Positions 19,862 through 27,813 of a DNA stretch of 64,000 nt are shown here, one piece after another. Position numbers and translations under genes: made by a program. Below the pieces are notes generated by a model. That model saw nothing but the letters and a program-made list of their open reading frames with translations, did not search any database and had not been told where the DNA came from. The stretch's first letter is position 1. The number at the start of each line of letters is the position of its first letter. This DNA is from Acetobacter peroxydans (GTDB taxonomy: Bacteria; Pseudomonadota; Alphaproteobacteria; Acetobacterales; Acetobacteraceae): positions 1 to 64,000 of the forward strand of contig NZ_BJMV01000008.1 of assembly GCF_006539345.1 (NCBI RefSeq). Reading direction: 5' to 3'.

Positions 19862-20009
19862 ACGCTTATTTCCTCGCGTGTATGCCGTTTGCCTACCACA
19901 TCATAACTGAGCGGATACCATCAGGCGTCTGTATAAAAATCGGTAATTGGAAACAGTTTCAAAAAGGTTACCAGAACCAGCTTTCCCCAGCCTGCGCCGA
20001 CGACTGTTC

Positions 20010-20759
20010 TTATGCTGATGAAGAGGGATCGGCCGTAATTTTGTCTATGGCGGTCTGCTGGCGCGTGGACTCGGTCTGGATCAACTGAAACGTCAGGTCA
20101 TAATCACGCTGGATTTCCACCATGCGGGTCGTCTCCCCTACGGCGTTGACGTTGCTGCTTTCCAGCATACCCTGACGGATTTCCTTACGCTTGACTTCGT
20201 GTGTCTGCGTCGAGGGCTTAAGCAGATAGGCTCCCTCGGGAATCAGGGTGTTCACATTATCAACCGTCACCAGACCGATGGTGCCGATCGCGCCAGTCTG
20301 GGTTGAAATCGTCCCGTCCGAAGAGACCGAAAGAATATCATCCTCAAGCCGGACAACTAGATTCTGATTCTGCCGATCCAGCACCGGGTTACCCGAACCG
20401 TCCACAATGGTGCCGTCCATCCGGCGGTGGAACTGTCCGTTACGGGTCAGGCGAATCCCCTGCGTGGTGCGAACGGCGAAATACCCTTCCCCGTTGATCG
20501 CAAAATCCGTCTGGTTCCCGGTCGTCCGCATCTGCCCCTGCAGATGATCCTGATACGTTGCCTGATCCTGTGTGTAGGCTTCTTCCTTGCCACCCGCGAC
20601 CGTATTGGGGTCTTTCTGCTTGACCACATACTGCGAGAAAAGCTGACGGCTCGCCTTGAAACCATCCGTACTGGCGTTGGCAAGGTTATTGGCTGTCACT
20701 TCCAGTGCGCGTGTCAGCGTATCGATACGAGACAATGCAATATAGGTTGTGTTGTCCAT
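20010..20759 (-). CDS. flgF: Flagellar proximal rod protein FlgF
   Basis: FlgF is a component of the proximal rod. The N-terminal motif VTANNLANASTDGFKASR and the C-terminal segment GMLESSNVNAVGETTRMVEIQRDY belong to the flagellar basal-body rod family; 249 residues is usual. The start has GAGG about ten bases upstream. The gene is transcribed away from flgG. Separation of flgF from flgG onto opposite strands differs from the flgFG operon common in other bacteria. Confidence 0.93.
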   Translation of the reverse strand: MDNTTYIALSRIDTLTRALEVTANNLANASTDGFKASRQLFSQYVVKQKDPNTVAGGKEEAYTQDQATYQDHLQGQMRTTGNQTDFAINGEGYFAVRTTQGIRLTRNGQFHRRMDGTIVDGSGNPVLDRQNQNLVVRLEDDILSVSSDGTISTQTGAIGTIGLVTVDNVNTLIPEGAYLLKPSTQTHEVKRKEIRQGMLESSNVNAVGETTRMVEIQRDYDLTFQLIQTESTRQQTAIDKITADPSSSA

Positions 20760-21087
20760 GGAAACCCGGCCTCATGCATCAAAAAATGGAGGAGCCCCCT
20801 ACTCCACGCAACAGATGCGTGGTCGCCGCAGACCTGCTGCATTTTCGCTCTATAGCGAATCACGGACACGAGAGCAATATGAACGCTTCCCCTCAGGCAT
20901 GAGGGCCTTAAATCCTTTATAATTCGTAAATAGAGCTTGCCATGGAAGCCGCATACCCTTACCTGTAGGCCCAAAGTCGAATATGACGCAGGCCAGACCC
21001 TGCGCAAAGTTCCACATATCCCGAAGACCCCATTCGTTAAAATATGGGGTGGCCATACACGAGGCACACCCGGAGGACTGTCATCCC
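20760..21087. promoter_or_regulatory. Divergent regulatory region between flgF and flgG
   Basis: This region holds no gene. It must carry promoters for flgF on one side and flgG-flgA-flgH on the other. At 20908-20922 there is TTAA-N7-ATAA, one base off the CtrA consensus TTAA-N7-TTAA, and an AT-rich stretch TTTATAATTCGTAAAT surrounds it. The SD for flgG is GGAGG at 21072-21076. I could not locate a convincing sigma-54 (TGGC-N8-TGC) or sigma-28 promoter. Confidence 0.45.
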
Positions 21088-21876
21088 ATGATGCGTTCCC
21101 TTGACATCGCCGGCACGGGCATGCAGGCCCAGACGACGAACGTCGATACCATCGCGAACAACATCGCCAACATGACCACCACCGGCTACAAACGTCGGCG
21201 TGCGGAATTCCAGGATCTGATCTACCAGGATCTGCGCCGCGCGGGTACCATGAGCTCGGACACTGGCGACCTTGTTCCCGCTGGTGCACAGTTGGGTCTT
21301 GGGGTGCGTACGGCAGGTATCTACCGCATCAATGAACAGGGCACGCTGAATCAGACAGGCAACGCGCTGGATCTGGCTATTGAAGGCCGTGGCTACTTCC
21401 GCGTAACGCTGCCTTCGGGTGAATATGCCTACACGCGTGACGGCACCTTCTCCCTCTCGCAGGACGGCACCATCGTAAGCGCGGACGGTTATCCGCTTTC
21501 GCCCAACATCTCGCTGCCAAACAACGCCGAAAACATTACGGTGGATCAGAGCGGGCAGGTGCAGTACACGATCTCCGGGCAGACAACGGCGCAGGTCGCA
21601 GGGCAGATTCAGCTTGCCACGTTCCAGAACGAAAACGGTCTGGCCGCCATGGGACAGAACCTGTTCACGGAAACCACCTCCTCCGGCACAGCCAACCTCG
21701 GCACACCGCAAGGCGTGGGCTACGGCTCTCTTCGCCAGGGGTTTATTGAAGAATCATCTGTCAACGTTGTCACGGAAATCACCAACCTGATTACCGCCCA
21801 GCGTGCTTATGAAATGAACAGCAAGGTCATCACTGCGGCTGACCAGATGCTTCAGACGCTGACGGGCCTGAAATAA
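21088..21876 (+). CDS. flgG: Flagellar distal rod protein FlgG
   Basis: FlgG builds the distal rod that crosses the peptidoglycan and outer-membrane rings. The protein is 262 residues with the N-terminal motif MQAQTTNVDTIANNIANMTT and C-terminal FIEESSVNVVTEITNLITAQ and RAYEMNSKVITAADQMLQTL, which match FlgG closely. The ATG is preferred to an upstream GTG or ATG because GGAGG lies 11 bases before it and the conserved N-terminus begins here. flgA starts four bases after the stop, and flgH follows, forming a rod/ring assembly operon. Confidence 0.97.
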   Translation: MMRSLDIAGTGMQAQTTNVDTIANNIANMTTTGYKRRRAEFQDLIYQDLRRAGTMSSDTGDLVPAGAQLGLGVRTAGIYRINEQGTLNQTGNALDLAIEGRGYFRVTLPSGEYAYTRDGTFSLSQDGTIVSADGYPLSPNISLPNNAENITVDQSGQVQYTISGQTTAQVAGQIQLATFQNENGLAAMGQNLFTETTSSGTANLGTPQGVGYGSLRQGFIEESSVNVVTEITNLITAQRAYEMNSKVITAADQMLQTLTGLK

Positions 21877-21880
21877 GGTC

Positions 21881-22879
21881 ATGAGTATAAGAGGGGGCAT
21901 TGCAGCACTGATCGTGGCCGGAAGCATGGTGTGTTCCATGCCCCTTGCCGAAGCGGCCACCCTCAAAACCGCCTCTGTCATTACCGCCAGCACCGTCCGC
22001 CTGTCGGATCTTTTCTCCGATCTGGAACCGGGTCAGGACAGGGTTCTGGGGCCGGCTCCCGCGCCTGGCGCGAGCATTCAGGTTGGCGGCGCACAGCTTC
22101 TGGCTATTGCCGACCAATACGGGGTGGACTGGATTGATCAGTCAGCCAGTGCTCAGGTGACCATCACCCGCGCCGGGCGCGTTCTGGACAAGGATTACTT
22201 CGTCAATCTTGTCCGCCAGAATCTGCCGGATGCGGGTGGCGGGCCAGTTTCGGTCGATCTGATAGACTTTCACCCCATCGCTGTCTCGCCAGATGACCCT
22301 AAACCCGTAACCCTGTCGGACCTCAACTGGGATCCGCGGAGCGGTCGCTTTACCGCCACCATCTACCGCACGCAGACAACGGGCGATTCCACGCAGGATT
22401 CCTATCTGTTAGCTGGCACCATTCATGCGGCCCGTCGTGTTCTTGTCTTCTCTCACGCTCTACAATCCGGCAGCGTCGTTTCCATGGCTGATGTCACCAT
22501 GGATGACGCCTATACTGGCCGCGCGCAGGATCGTACCTATACCGACGAAGCCGATATAGACGGCATGACGCTCACCCACAGCGTTATGGCGGGCGATGCC
22601 GTACAGGAACGCGACTTGCACCGCACGGTGGTTGTCCATAAGGGTGATCCGGTGCTGATTGTTTTCACCGCGCCGGGACTGCACCTGACCGCCAGCGGCA
22701 GGGCGATAGAAGATGGCGGGAAAGGGCAGTACGTACGCGTGCTCAATCTTGCCAGCAACATGATTGTCACAGGGCGCCCCAACAATGCTTCTGAAGTCGT
22801 TGTCGAGGCTGGTTCCAGCGGCATGCCTTCAGACGCCGCCACCCTGCGCCGCCTGACTACTTCGTCTCGTGGTGGCTGA
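21881..22879 (+). CDS. flgA: Flagellar P-ring assembly chaperone FlgA
   Basis: FlgA is a periplasmic protein needed for P-ring (FlgI) polymerisation around the rod. A signal peptide ends at about residue 25 (PLAEA). The C-terminal SAF-like domain includes ALQSGSVVSMADVTM, VMAGDAVQERDLHR and VVHKGDPVLIVFTAPGLHLTASG, the family core. The 332 residues exceed E. coli FlgA and match the larger alphaproteobacterial type. It begins four bases after flgG, with AAGG from the end of flgG as the likely ribosome site. Confidence 0.92.
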   Translation: MSIRGGIAALIVAGSMVCSMPLAEAATLKTASVITASTVRLSDLFSDLEPGQDRVLGPAPAPGASIQVGGAQLLAIADQYGVDWIDQSASAQVTITRAGRVLDKDYFVNLVRQNLPDAGGGPVSVDLIDFHPIAVSPDDPKPVTLSDLNWDPRSGRFTATIYRTQTTGDSTQDSYLLAGTIHAARRVLVFSHALQSGSVVSMADVTMDDAYTGRAQDRTYTDEADIDGMTLTHSVMAGDAVQERDLHRTVVVHKGDPVLIVFTAPGLHLTASGRAIEDGGKGQYVRVLNLASNMIVTGRPNNASEVVVEAGSSGMPSDAATLRRLTTSSRGG

Positions 22880-22931
22880 GGCGAGGATGATTCTGTCAGG
22901 TAACACGTCACTGCGCTGGAGTTTTAGTTTG

Positions 22932-23654
22932 ATGAAAAACCGCCTGCCGGGTGCATTCCTCATCGGCCTGATGGGGCTGTCAGGCTGCTCGGGTCTGGCC
23001 GACATGAGCGAGATGGGGCACCCGCCGCGCATGACCCGGACATCAGACCCCACGCAGGCGCCGGAATACAGGCCGGTCACCATGCCCATGCCGCCGCTCC
23101 AGCCCCCACCGACAGAGGTGGGCAGCCTGTGGCGTCCCGGCAGCCGCGCCTTTTTCAAGGATCAGCGTGCCTCCCAGGTGGGTGACCTGATCAAGATCAG
23201 CGTGGTGATTGCGGATAACGCAGCCGTCACCAACAATACCTCAGCCTCGGGCAGCGGTTCGGAAAACTTCGGTATTCCCAGCCTGTTCGGCTTTCAGGGC
23301 AAGGCACTGTCCAGTTCCTCGGCGCTCGATACCAGCAGTTCCAGCGCCAATACGGCCACCGGCACCATCAGCCGCAATGAAACCGTTACCCTGTCGCTGG
23401 CAGGTACCATTACGCAGGTGCTGCCCAACGGTAATTTTGTCGTGGTTGCCCGGCAGGAAGTGCGTGTGAATGGTGAACTGCGCCAGCTTATGGTCAGCGG
23501 CGTTGTCAGGCCGCAGGATATTACCGAAGACAATACCGTTACCCATGACCGGATTGCCGAAGCCCGTATCTCCTACGGCGGTCGTGGCCAGTTGAGCAAG
23601 CTGCAAACTCCGCGCTACGGCCAGCAGGTTCTGGACAGCGTACTGCCCTTCTGA
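22932..23654 (+). CDS. flgH: Flagellar L-ring lipoprotein FlgH
   Basis: FlgH forms the outer-membrane L-ring. The start is chosen at MKNRLPGAFLIGLMGLSGC, which gives a lipoprotein signal with lipobox LSGC (Cys19) and GGAG ten bases upstream. Upstream in-frame codons would bury the signal. Family motifs include SLWRPGSRAFFKDQRASQVG, DLIKISVVIADNAAVTNNTS and VVVARQEVRVNGELRQLMVS. It is 240 residues and follows flgA by about 50 bases. Confidence 0.95.
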   Translation: MKNRLPGAFLIGLMGLSGCSGLADMSEMGHPPRMTRTSDPTQAPEYRPVTMPMPPLQPPPTEVGSLWRPGSRAFFKDQRASQVGDLIKISVVIADNAAVTNNTSASGSGSENFGIPSLFGFQGKALSSSSALDTSSSSANTATGTISRNETVTLSLAGTITQVLPNGNFVVVARQEVRVNGELRQLMVSGVVRPQDITEDNTVTHDRIAEARISYGGRGQLSKLQTPRYGQQVLDSVLPF

Positions 23655-23665
23655 ACCCACTTTTC

Positions 23666-23692
23666 CTTCAGCTCCGCACCATGGGGCTGAAG
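23666..23692. terminator. Hairpin between convergent flgH and TPR-glycosyltransferase genes
   Basis: The arms CTTCAGCTCC and GGGGCTGAAG form a 10-bp stem with one G-T pair and a seven-base loop. It sits where two convergent genes end. No T-tract follows on either strand, so function as a terminator is only inferred. Confidence 0.5.
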
Positions 23693-23708
23693 CCACCTTA
23701 CGGTCTGA

Positions 23709-25289
23709 TCAGGGCAGAAACCGCGTTGCCTGCCTGAGAGCCTCCGCCACTTCATCAATCATCGGCACGAAAGAGCGCTCCTTGGCGCGGAACAGCCGCA
23801 TGGTCGGATACCATGCTGTGGTCTCGCCACTATCGAGCCAGCGCCAGCAGGCATCCTGACGGCTCATGACCCAGACAGGACAGGCCAACCCGCCGGCAAG
23901 ATGGGCGGGGGAAGAATCAACCGTAATCAGCAGGTCAAGATTTTTCACAAGAGCCGCCGTATCGTCCATGCTCCGAATCTGATCCATGGGGTCGATCAGT
24001 GCAAAACCACACTGAGCGATTTCCTCACGCTTCCTGCCATATTGCAGGCTTATGAAAGTAGCGTCGGGCCGGGATGCGATAATAGGCGCCATAGCCTGCA
24101 ATGTTGTGGAACGACGGTCGTCCATGGCGGTGCCACGAGCGCTCTGGCGGCACTCACCTGCCCAGACCAATCCGATACGCGGCCGCCCTGCTGGCAGGCG
24201 CGCGCCCCACGCGGCAACGGCGGCTTCATCTGCCACCAGATACGGAATAACGGGAGCCAGCACACTGGCTTCGCACCGATCCAGCCCCAATGCGTACGGC
24301 AGATTCATGATCAGGTCGGCATAATCAAACCCACCACCAAACTGCGCACGCACCGCCATGCCCGCAATATCTACCACGTTAACGGCAGGGAAAGACCGGC
24401 CTATCAGCCCCAGCAAGGTCGCTGGCACCGCAAGCGTAATGATGGCCCCTTTTTCCATAAGCGCCGTAACAAAGCGGACAAACTGGAGCGTGTCTCCCAA
24501 GCCATGATCATGGTACAGCAGCACCGAGCGTCCGCGCACGTCGACCTGTGGTGTCAGGGAAGGCAGTTTTTTAAACCATGCCTCCGCGTGCAGGCCATCG
24601 GGCTTCTGGGCGTGTAAGGCCCAACCTCGCCCCAGGTGCCCGGCCTTGAGCAGAGCACAGCCGTAGGAAGCCTGCATACGCTTGTTACCAGGCGCCATAC
24701 GCAGGGCGGCCTCGTAATAAGGCAGTGATTCCGCAGAGCGGTTCAGATAGGTCAGCGCACAGCCCATATTACTGAGCAGAGCAGCGGACGTGCAGTGATC
24801 GGCAATCGCCCCCGCAAGCACCTGTCGCGCTTCTTCAAGAAGCCCCGCCTGCAGGAGCGCGGCGGAAAGATGTTCGATCAGCGATACACGCTGGGCAGGG
24901 TAACGCGCCAACAACGCCCCGAAGCGTTCGCTGCCTTCAGCAAGCTGGCCCGCACAGATTAGCGTATAGGCATAGGTCTGCTGAGCCTGCACATTGTCTG
25001 GCACATGTTCAAGAGCCTCACGCAGCAGGGCAAGCGCCGTGTCGTACCGCACGGTATGGTGGGCAATAAGCATGGCGGCAGTAATAGTCAGGGCGACATT
25101 ACCCGGCCGCCGCGCAAGCTGGTCCATAATAAGACCGACGGCTTCCGCCTCGCGCCCTTCAAGAAAAAAGGTTTTGACGCGCGCAGGTATCAGCCCCGCC
25201 GCGCGGATCAGGTCGCTATCGGTAATGGAAGAGGAACGCGCCTGCCCCCCCATGGAAGAAACGGTTCCGTTCAGGGGGACATCACTCAT
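23709..25289 (-). CDS. TPR-glycosyltransferase fusion, FlmG-like (paralogue 1)
   Basis: This is a probable flagellin glycosyltransferase. Residues about 30-235 are TPR-like helical repeats (RYDTALALLREALEHVPDN and RSAESLPYYEAALRMAPGNK). The C-terminal half resembles GT-B heptosyltransferases (LLYHDHGLGDTLQFVRF, IGLVWAGECRQSARG, LLITVDSSPAHLAGGLA). This architecture matches Caulobacter FlmG, where the TPR part binds flagellin and the C-terminal part transfers a nonulosonic sugar. A second copy lies at 45.1-46.7 kb with the same motifs and a shared DACWRW segment. The location among flg genes supports the role. Donor sugar and actual acceptor are unknown. Confidence 0.75.
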   Translation of the reverse strand: MSDVPLNGTVSSMGGQARSSSITDSDLIRAAGLIPARVKTFFLEGREAEAVGLIMDQLARRPGNVALTITAAMLIAHHTVRYDTALALLREALEHVPDNVQAQQTYAYTLICAGQLAEGSERFGALLARYPAQRVSLIEHLSAALLQAGLLEEARQVLAGAIADHCTSAALLSNMGCALTYLNRSAESLPYYEAALRMAPGNKRMQASYGCALLKAGHLGRGWALHAQKPDGLHAEAWFKKLPSLTPQVDVRGRSVLLYHDHGLGDTLQFVRFVTALMEKGAIITLAVPATLLGLIGRSFPAVNVVDIAGMAVRAQFGGGFDYADLIMNLPYALGLDRCEASVLAPVIPYLVADEAAVAAWGARLPAGRPRIGLVWAGECRQSARGTAMDDRRSTTLQAMAPIIASRPDATFISLQYGRKREEIAQCGFALIDPMDQIRSMDDTAALVKNLDLLITVDSSPAHLAGGLACPVWVMSRQDACWRWLDSGETTAWYPTMRLFRAKERSFVPMIDEVAEALRQATRFLP

Positions 25290-25351
25290 TGTTCACTCTG
25301 CCTGCAAACAGGCCCATCAGATAAAAATGGCGCACGGTACATCCGTACTGC

Positions 25352-25849
25352 CTAGTGGTTCAGCATATTGGCCGTAACGTTAGGCAGTTCGATACTTGCG
25401 CCAAAGGCGGGCAGGTCAAGGAGGCCAATGATGTCATCACCGATAATGGCCAGCCCACTGAGCACCTTGCCACTTTCGCGCCCGCCCGCAGCCGGAACCG
25501 GCTGGATTTCCACGCCCTGCATGGAAACGATGTCGCATACCCTGTCCACCAGCAGCCCGACCCGTACCGCACCCAGATCCACAAGGATAATGGAGGTATG
25601 AGCTGCCTTTTCCGCGCGCTGAGCTCTTTCCTTGAAAAAAATACCCATATCAACAACAGAAAGCGCCGTGCCGCGCACATTGATCACCCCGGCGATATAA
25701 TGCGGCGCGGCAGGCAAAGGCCGGATTTCGGACCAGTTGCCAATTTCGACAACTGACAGCAGGCCCAATCCATAAATCTGCCCCCCAACCTGAAAAGTCA
25801 AAATCTGTGCCGGAGGGGCCGTGTTTCTATTATTTTCCGTAGAGGGCAT
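25352..25849 (-). CDS. cheW: Chemotaxis coupling protein CheW
   Basis: CheW links chemoreceptors to the CheA kinase. The 165-residue product is one CheW domain: ILTFQVGGQIYGLGLLSVVE, PHYIAGVINVRGTALSVVDM and VGLLVDRVCDIVSMQGVEIQ are family-typical. The start at MPSTENNRN avoids a 21-codon extension with no conserved sequence. It is far from the cheR-cheB-cheY-cheD group at the right edge, between a glycosyltransferase gene and flgBC on the same strand. cheA is not in the window. Confidence 0.92.
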   Translation of the reverse strand: MPSTENNRNTAPPAQILTFQVGGQIYGLGLLSVVEIGNWSEIRPLPAAPHYIAGVINVRGTALSVVDMGIFFKERAQRAEKAAHTSIILVDLGAVRVGLLVDRVCDIVSMQGVEIQPVPAAGGRESGKVLSGLAIIGDDIIGLLDLPAFGASIELPNVTANMLNH

Positions 25850-25972
25850 GAAATCTGTCCATTCATAAAAACGGATAAAGCCAGGGCGGCGGCAGATCAT
25901 GCGCCAGCACACCGGAAAAAACCACCCACGGGAAGCACACCGCAGGCAAGACCGCCTACGATAAACGCAATG

Positions 25973-26380
25973 TCATTTCATCAGGTTGATTGTGCGCGTC
26001 AACATGGAACGTGTGATCTGCATGGTGTTGAGGTTGGCCTCGTAGGAATGCTGGGCCTCATGGGTATCCATGATCTCGACCATGCTGTTCACGTTGGGCA
26101 TTTTTACGTAGCCCTTGGCGTCGGCCGCCGGGTGCGCGGGATCGTAACGCTGCTCGAAGGGCGTCTGATCCTGCCCGATTTCCTTGACCTTTACACTTGA
26201 GACCCCGGTCTGCCGGTTCAGTTCCTCCTTGAAGGTAACGGTCTTACGGCGGTACGGATCACCACCGTGGGTTGTTGCGGTTGTATCTTTGTTAGCCAGA
26301 TTTTCAGCCGCAATGCGCAGTCTGGTTGACTGCGCATTCATGCCTGCGGCGGAAACACCAATGGTATCGGAAAAATCCAC
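25973..26380 (-). CDS. flgC: Flagellar proximal rod protein FlgC
   Basis: FlgC is a proximal rod subunit. The 135-residue protein has the N-terminal SAAGMNAQSTRLRIAAENLA and the C-terminal VNSMVEIMDTHEAQHSYEAN, both typical of FlgC. The flgB stop is ten bases upstream of its start. The usual third member of this operon, fliE, is not here but at 58 kb with the export genes. Confidence 0.95.
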   Translation of the reverse strand: MDFSDTIGVSAAGMNAQSTRLRIAAENLANKDTTATTHGGDPYRRKTVTFKEELNRQTGVSSVKVKEIGQDQTPFEQRYDPAHPAADAKGYVKMPNVNSMVEIMDTHEAQHSYEANLNTMQITRSMLTRTINLMK

Positions 26381-26390
26381 GCTTCAGCCT

Positions 26391-26804
26391 TTACGCATTT
26401 GTGCCCAGAACAGCCGAGTACATAGCGATATAAGCCGTGTAGGCAGTTGTCACGAGGCGCTGCTGGTCATTGGTGTCGGCCACTTTTTCCAGTTCGTTTT
26501 CCAACCGCACTTCGTTACCATCGCGCGACGTGCCAACACCGCTGCGACCGGTGCGCGCAGTCTCGTTGCGTCCAGCCATATGTCCGGGTTCAGTCTGGGC
26601 CAGCGTCATGGCCATCTGGTTCTCAAGCACCCCAATGAACGGCGTGACATCCTTGGCTACATAGCCCGGCGTATTGGCATTGGCGACATTGCCAGCCAGC
26701 ACCGATTCACGGGCCTGAAGCCAGTTCAACCTACGCTCGGCCAAACCAAGCACGTCTGTGCCGTGATGGGCAGACATCGCGTGCGACGACATTGTTTCAA
26801 GCAT
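26391..26804 (-). CDS. flgB: Flagellar proximal rod protein FlgB
   Basis: FlgB is a proximal rod subunit. I place the start at MLETMSSHAMS, giving 137 residues, the usual FlgB size, with AGGAA about 11 bases upstream. The reading frame is open for 45 more codons upstream, so a longer form cannot be excluded. RESVLAGNVANANTPGYVAK matches the rod motif. The flgB-flgC pair is divergent from the A24-like gene. Confidence 0.9.
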   Translation of the reverse strand: MLETMSSHAMSAHHGTDVLGLAERRLNWLQARESVLAGNVANANTPGYVAKDVTPFIGVLENQMAMTLAQTEPGHMAGRNETARTGRSGVGTSRDGNEVRLENELEKVADTNDQQRLVTTAYTAYIAMYSAVLGTNA

Positions 26805-26853
26805 GCGAGGGGCAGTTCCTTGCTGTTTGACAGCCATATCAGAACATATGGCC

Positions 26854-26860
26854 TTAACCA
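26854..26860 (+). promoter_or_regulatory. TTAACCA element upstream of flgB / A24-like gene
   Basis: CTTAACCATCTCATG at 26853-26867 matches CTTAACCATTTTATG upstream of the CtrA-like regulator at 13 of 15 bases. The core TTAACCA is also found before the fliI operon and before flagellin. It contains one TTAA half-site of the CtrA class. Function as an operator is inferred. It lies inside the open extension of the flgB frame, which favours the shorter flgB start. Confidence 0.35.
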
Positions 26861-26989
26861 TCTCATGATACCGCTTGGGTCTGAATACCGTGACCCACGA
26901 GCCAAGACCACTTTTTTCTCCCTTTGGAAGAAAATTCATCCACCGTGTGGTACGGGCATACAGAGTTTTAAAAGGTAATCATTCAGGCC

Positions 26990-27799
26990 ATGGTTCGTCC
27001 CCGCACGCCCAAGCTCGACGTCAACGACATCCTGCTGTCGATTTCGGTCACCGCTATCATTGTCCTGTGGAGCCTGCTGGTCCGCAACGATCAGGCATCC
27101 GTCGGCGGGCTGCTCGTGGCAATCTGGTTCCCGCTCTCGGTTATAACCTTCCGTTTTCTGCTCCGCCGCCTGCCTCTGCTTGGCGGCATACGCGCTTACC
27201 CGGCGGAAAAAACTCTGGCGTGGAAACGGCTCATTACTGCGGGCTGCCTGCTTGTCGCCTCGTTTTCCATCCTTTTCCTGGCGCGCCTGTCTCCCCCCGC
27301 TGCGCTTGGCACGATCATCGCGCTCAACCTCGCCTGCCTTGCCGCCCTGCTTGACCGCACAGAAGGCTGGCTTCCCCCAGCTCTGCTGGTTTCCATGCTG
27401 CTAGCCGGACTGCTGGCCGGTGTCTTGCGCGAGACGCCATCGGAAGCCATTCTGGGCGCTGTCGCGGCATGGGGGAGCATTATCATCCTGCTCATCCTCC
27501 CCTCGCTTCTGTTCAGGCGCAACGCCCTGTCTGGAGGAGAAGCCCTTATGGCGGCAGCCTGCGGCGCATGGGTGGAACTCAGGGGTGTAGCGGTTTTCCT
27601 GCTGGTCAGTCTTACATTTCACGGTGCGACCTCCCTGCTTACGCACCGCTTCAATCACGCAACTGCCTGGCCGCCCTATCTTGACCGCCCCCCACACGCA
27701 CGACGTACCCCCATCGGGCCATCACTCGCTCTGGGACTGGCCGTCACCCTGCTGATCGGCGCGGTCCTGCCCAGCGCACCGAAGTCTTTCCCCCAGTAA
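26990..27799 (+). CDS. A24 (prepilin peptidase)-like membrane protein with altered active site
   Basis: This is a 269-residue polytopic membrane protein with about seven or eight hydrophobic segments. It aligns with A24 aspartic prepilin peptidases: LLDRTEGWLPPALL (about 121-134) fits the motif holding the first catalytic Asp (D122 retained), while LSGGEALMAAACGAWVE (180-196) fits GGGDxKLxAALGAWLG but with GGE-A-L in place of GGD-x-K. The second catalytic Asp is thus Glu184. No N-terminal Cys-rich methylase domain is present. No pilin-like gene is nearby. It diverges from flgB, with AAGGTAA upstream of its ATG. It may be a non-canonical or inactive relative; the function is unknown. Confidence 0.6.
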   Translation: MVRPRTPKLDVNDILLSISVTAIIVLWSLLVRNDQASVGGLLVAIWFPLSVITFRFLLRRLPLLGGIRAYPAEKTLAWKRLITAGCLLVASFSILFLARLSPPAALGTIIALNLACLAALLDRTEGWLPPALLVSMLLAGLLAGVLRETPSEAILGAVAAWGSIIILLILPSLLFRRNALSGGEALMAAACGAWVELRGVAVFLLVSLTFHGATSLLTHRFNHATAWPPYLDRPPHARRTPIGPSLALGLAVTLLIGAVLPSAPKSFPQ

Positions 27800-27813
27800 A
27801 CTGGCGCAGGGCC

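Noticed and set aside
19862-20009. Sigma-28-like promoter (TTGAAA...CCGAT) before flgK
   Set aside because: The spacing of about 12 bases does not match TAAA-N15-GCCGATAA.
26805-26939. Longer FlgB start
   Set aside because: It would give 182 residues against about 137 for the family, and the extension overlaps the likely promoter region, but it is not excluded.
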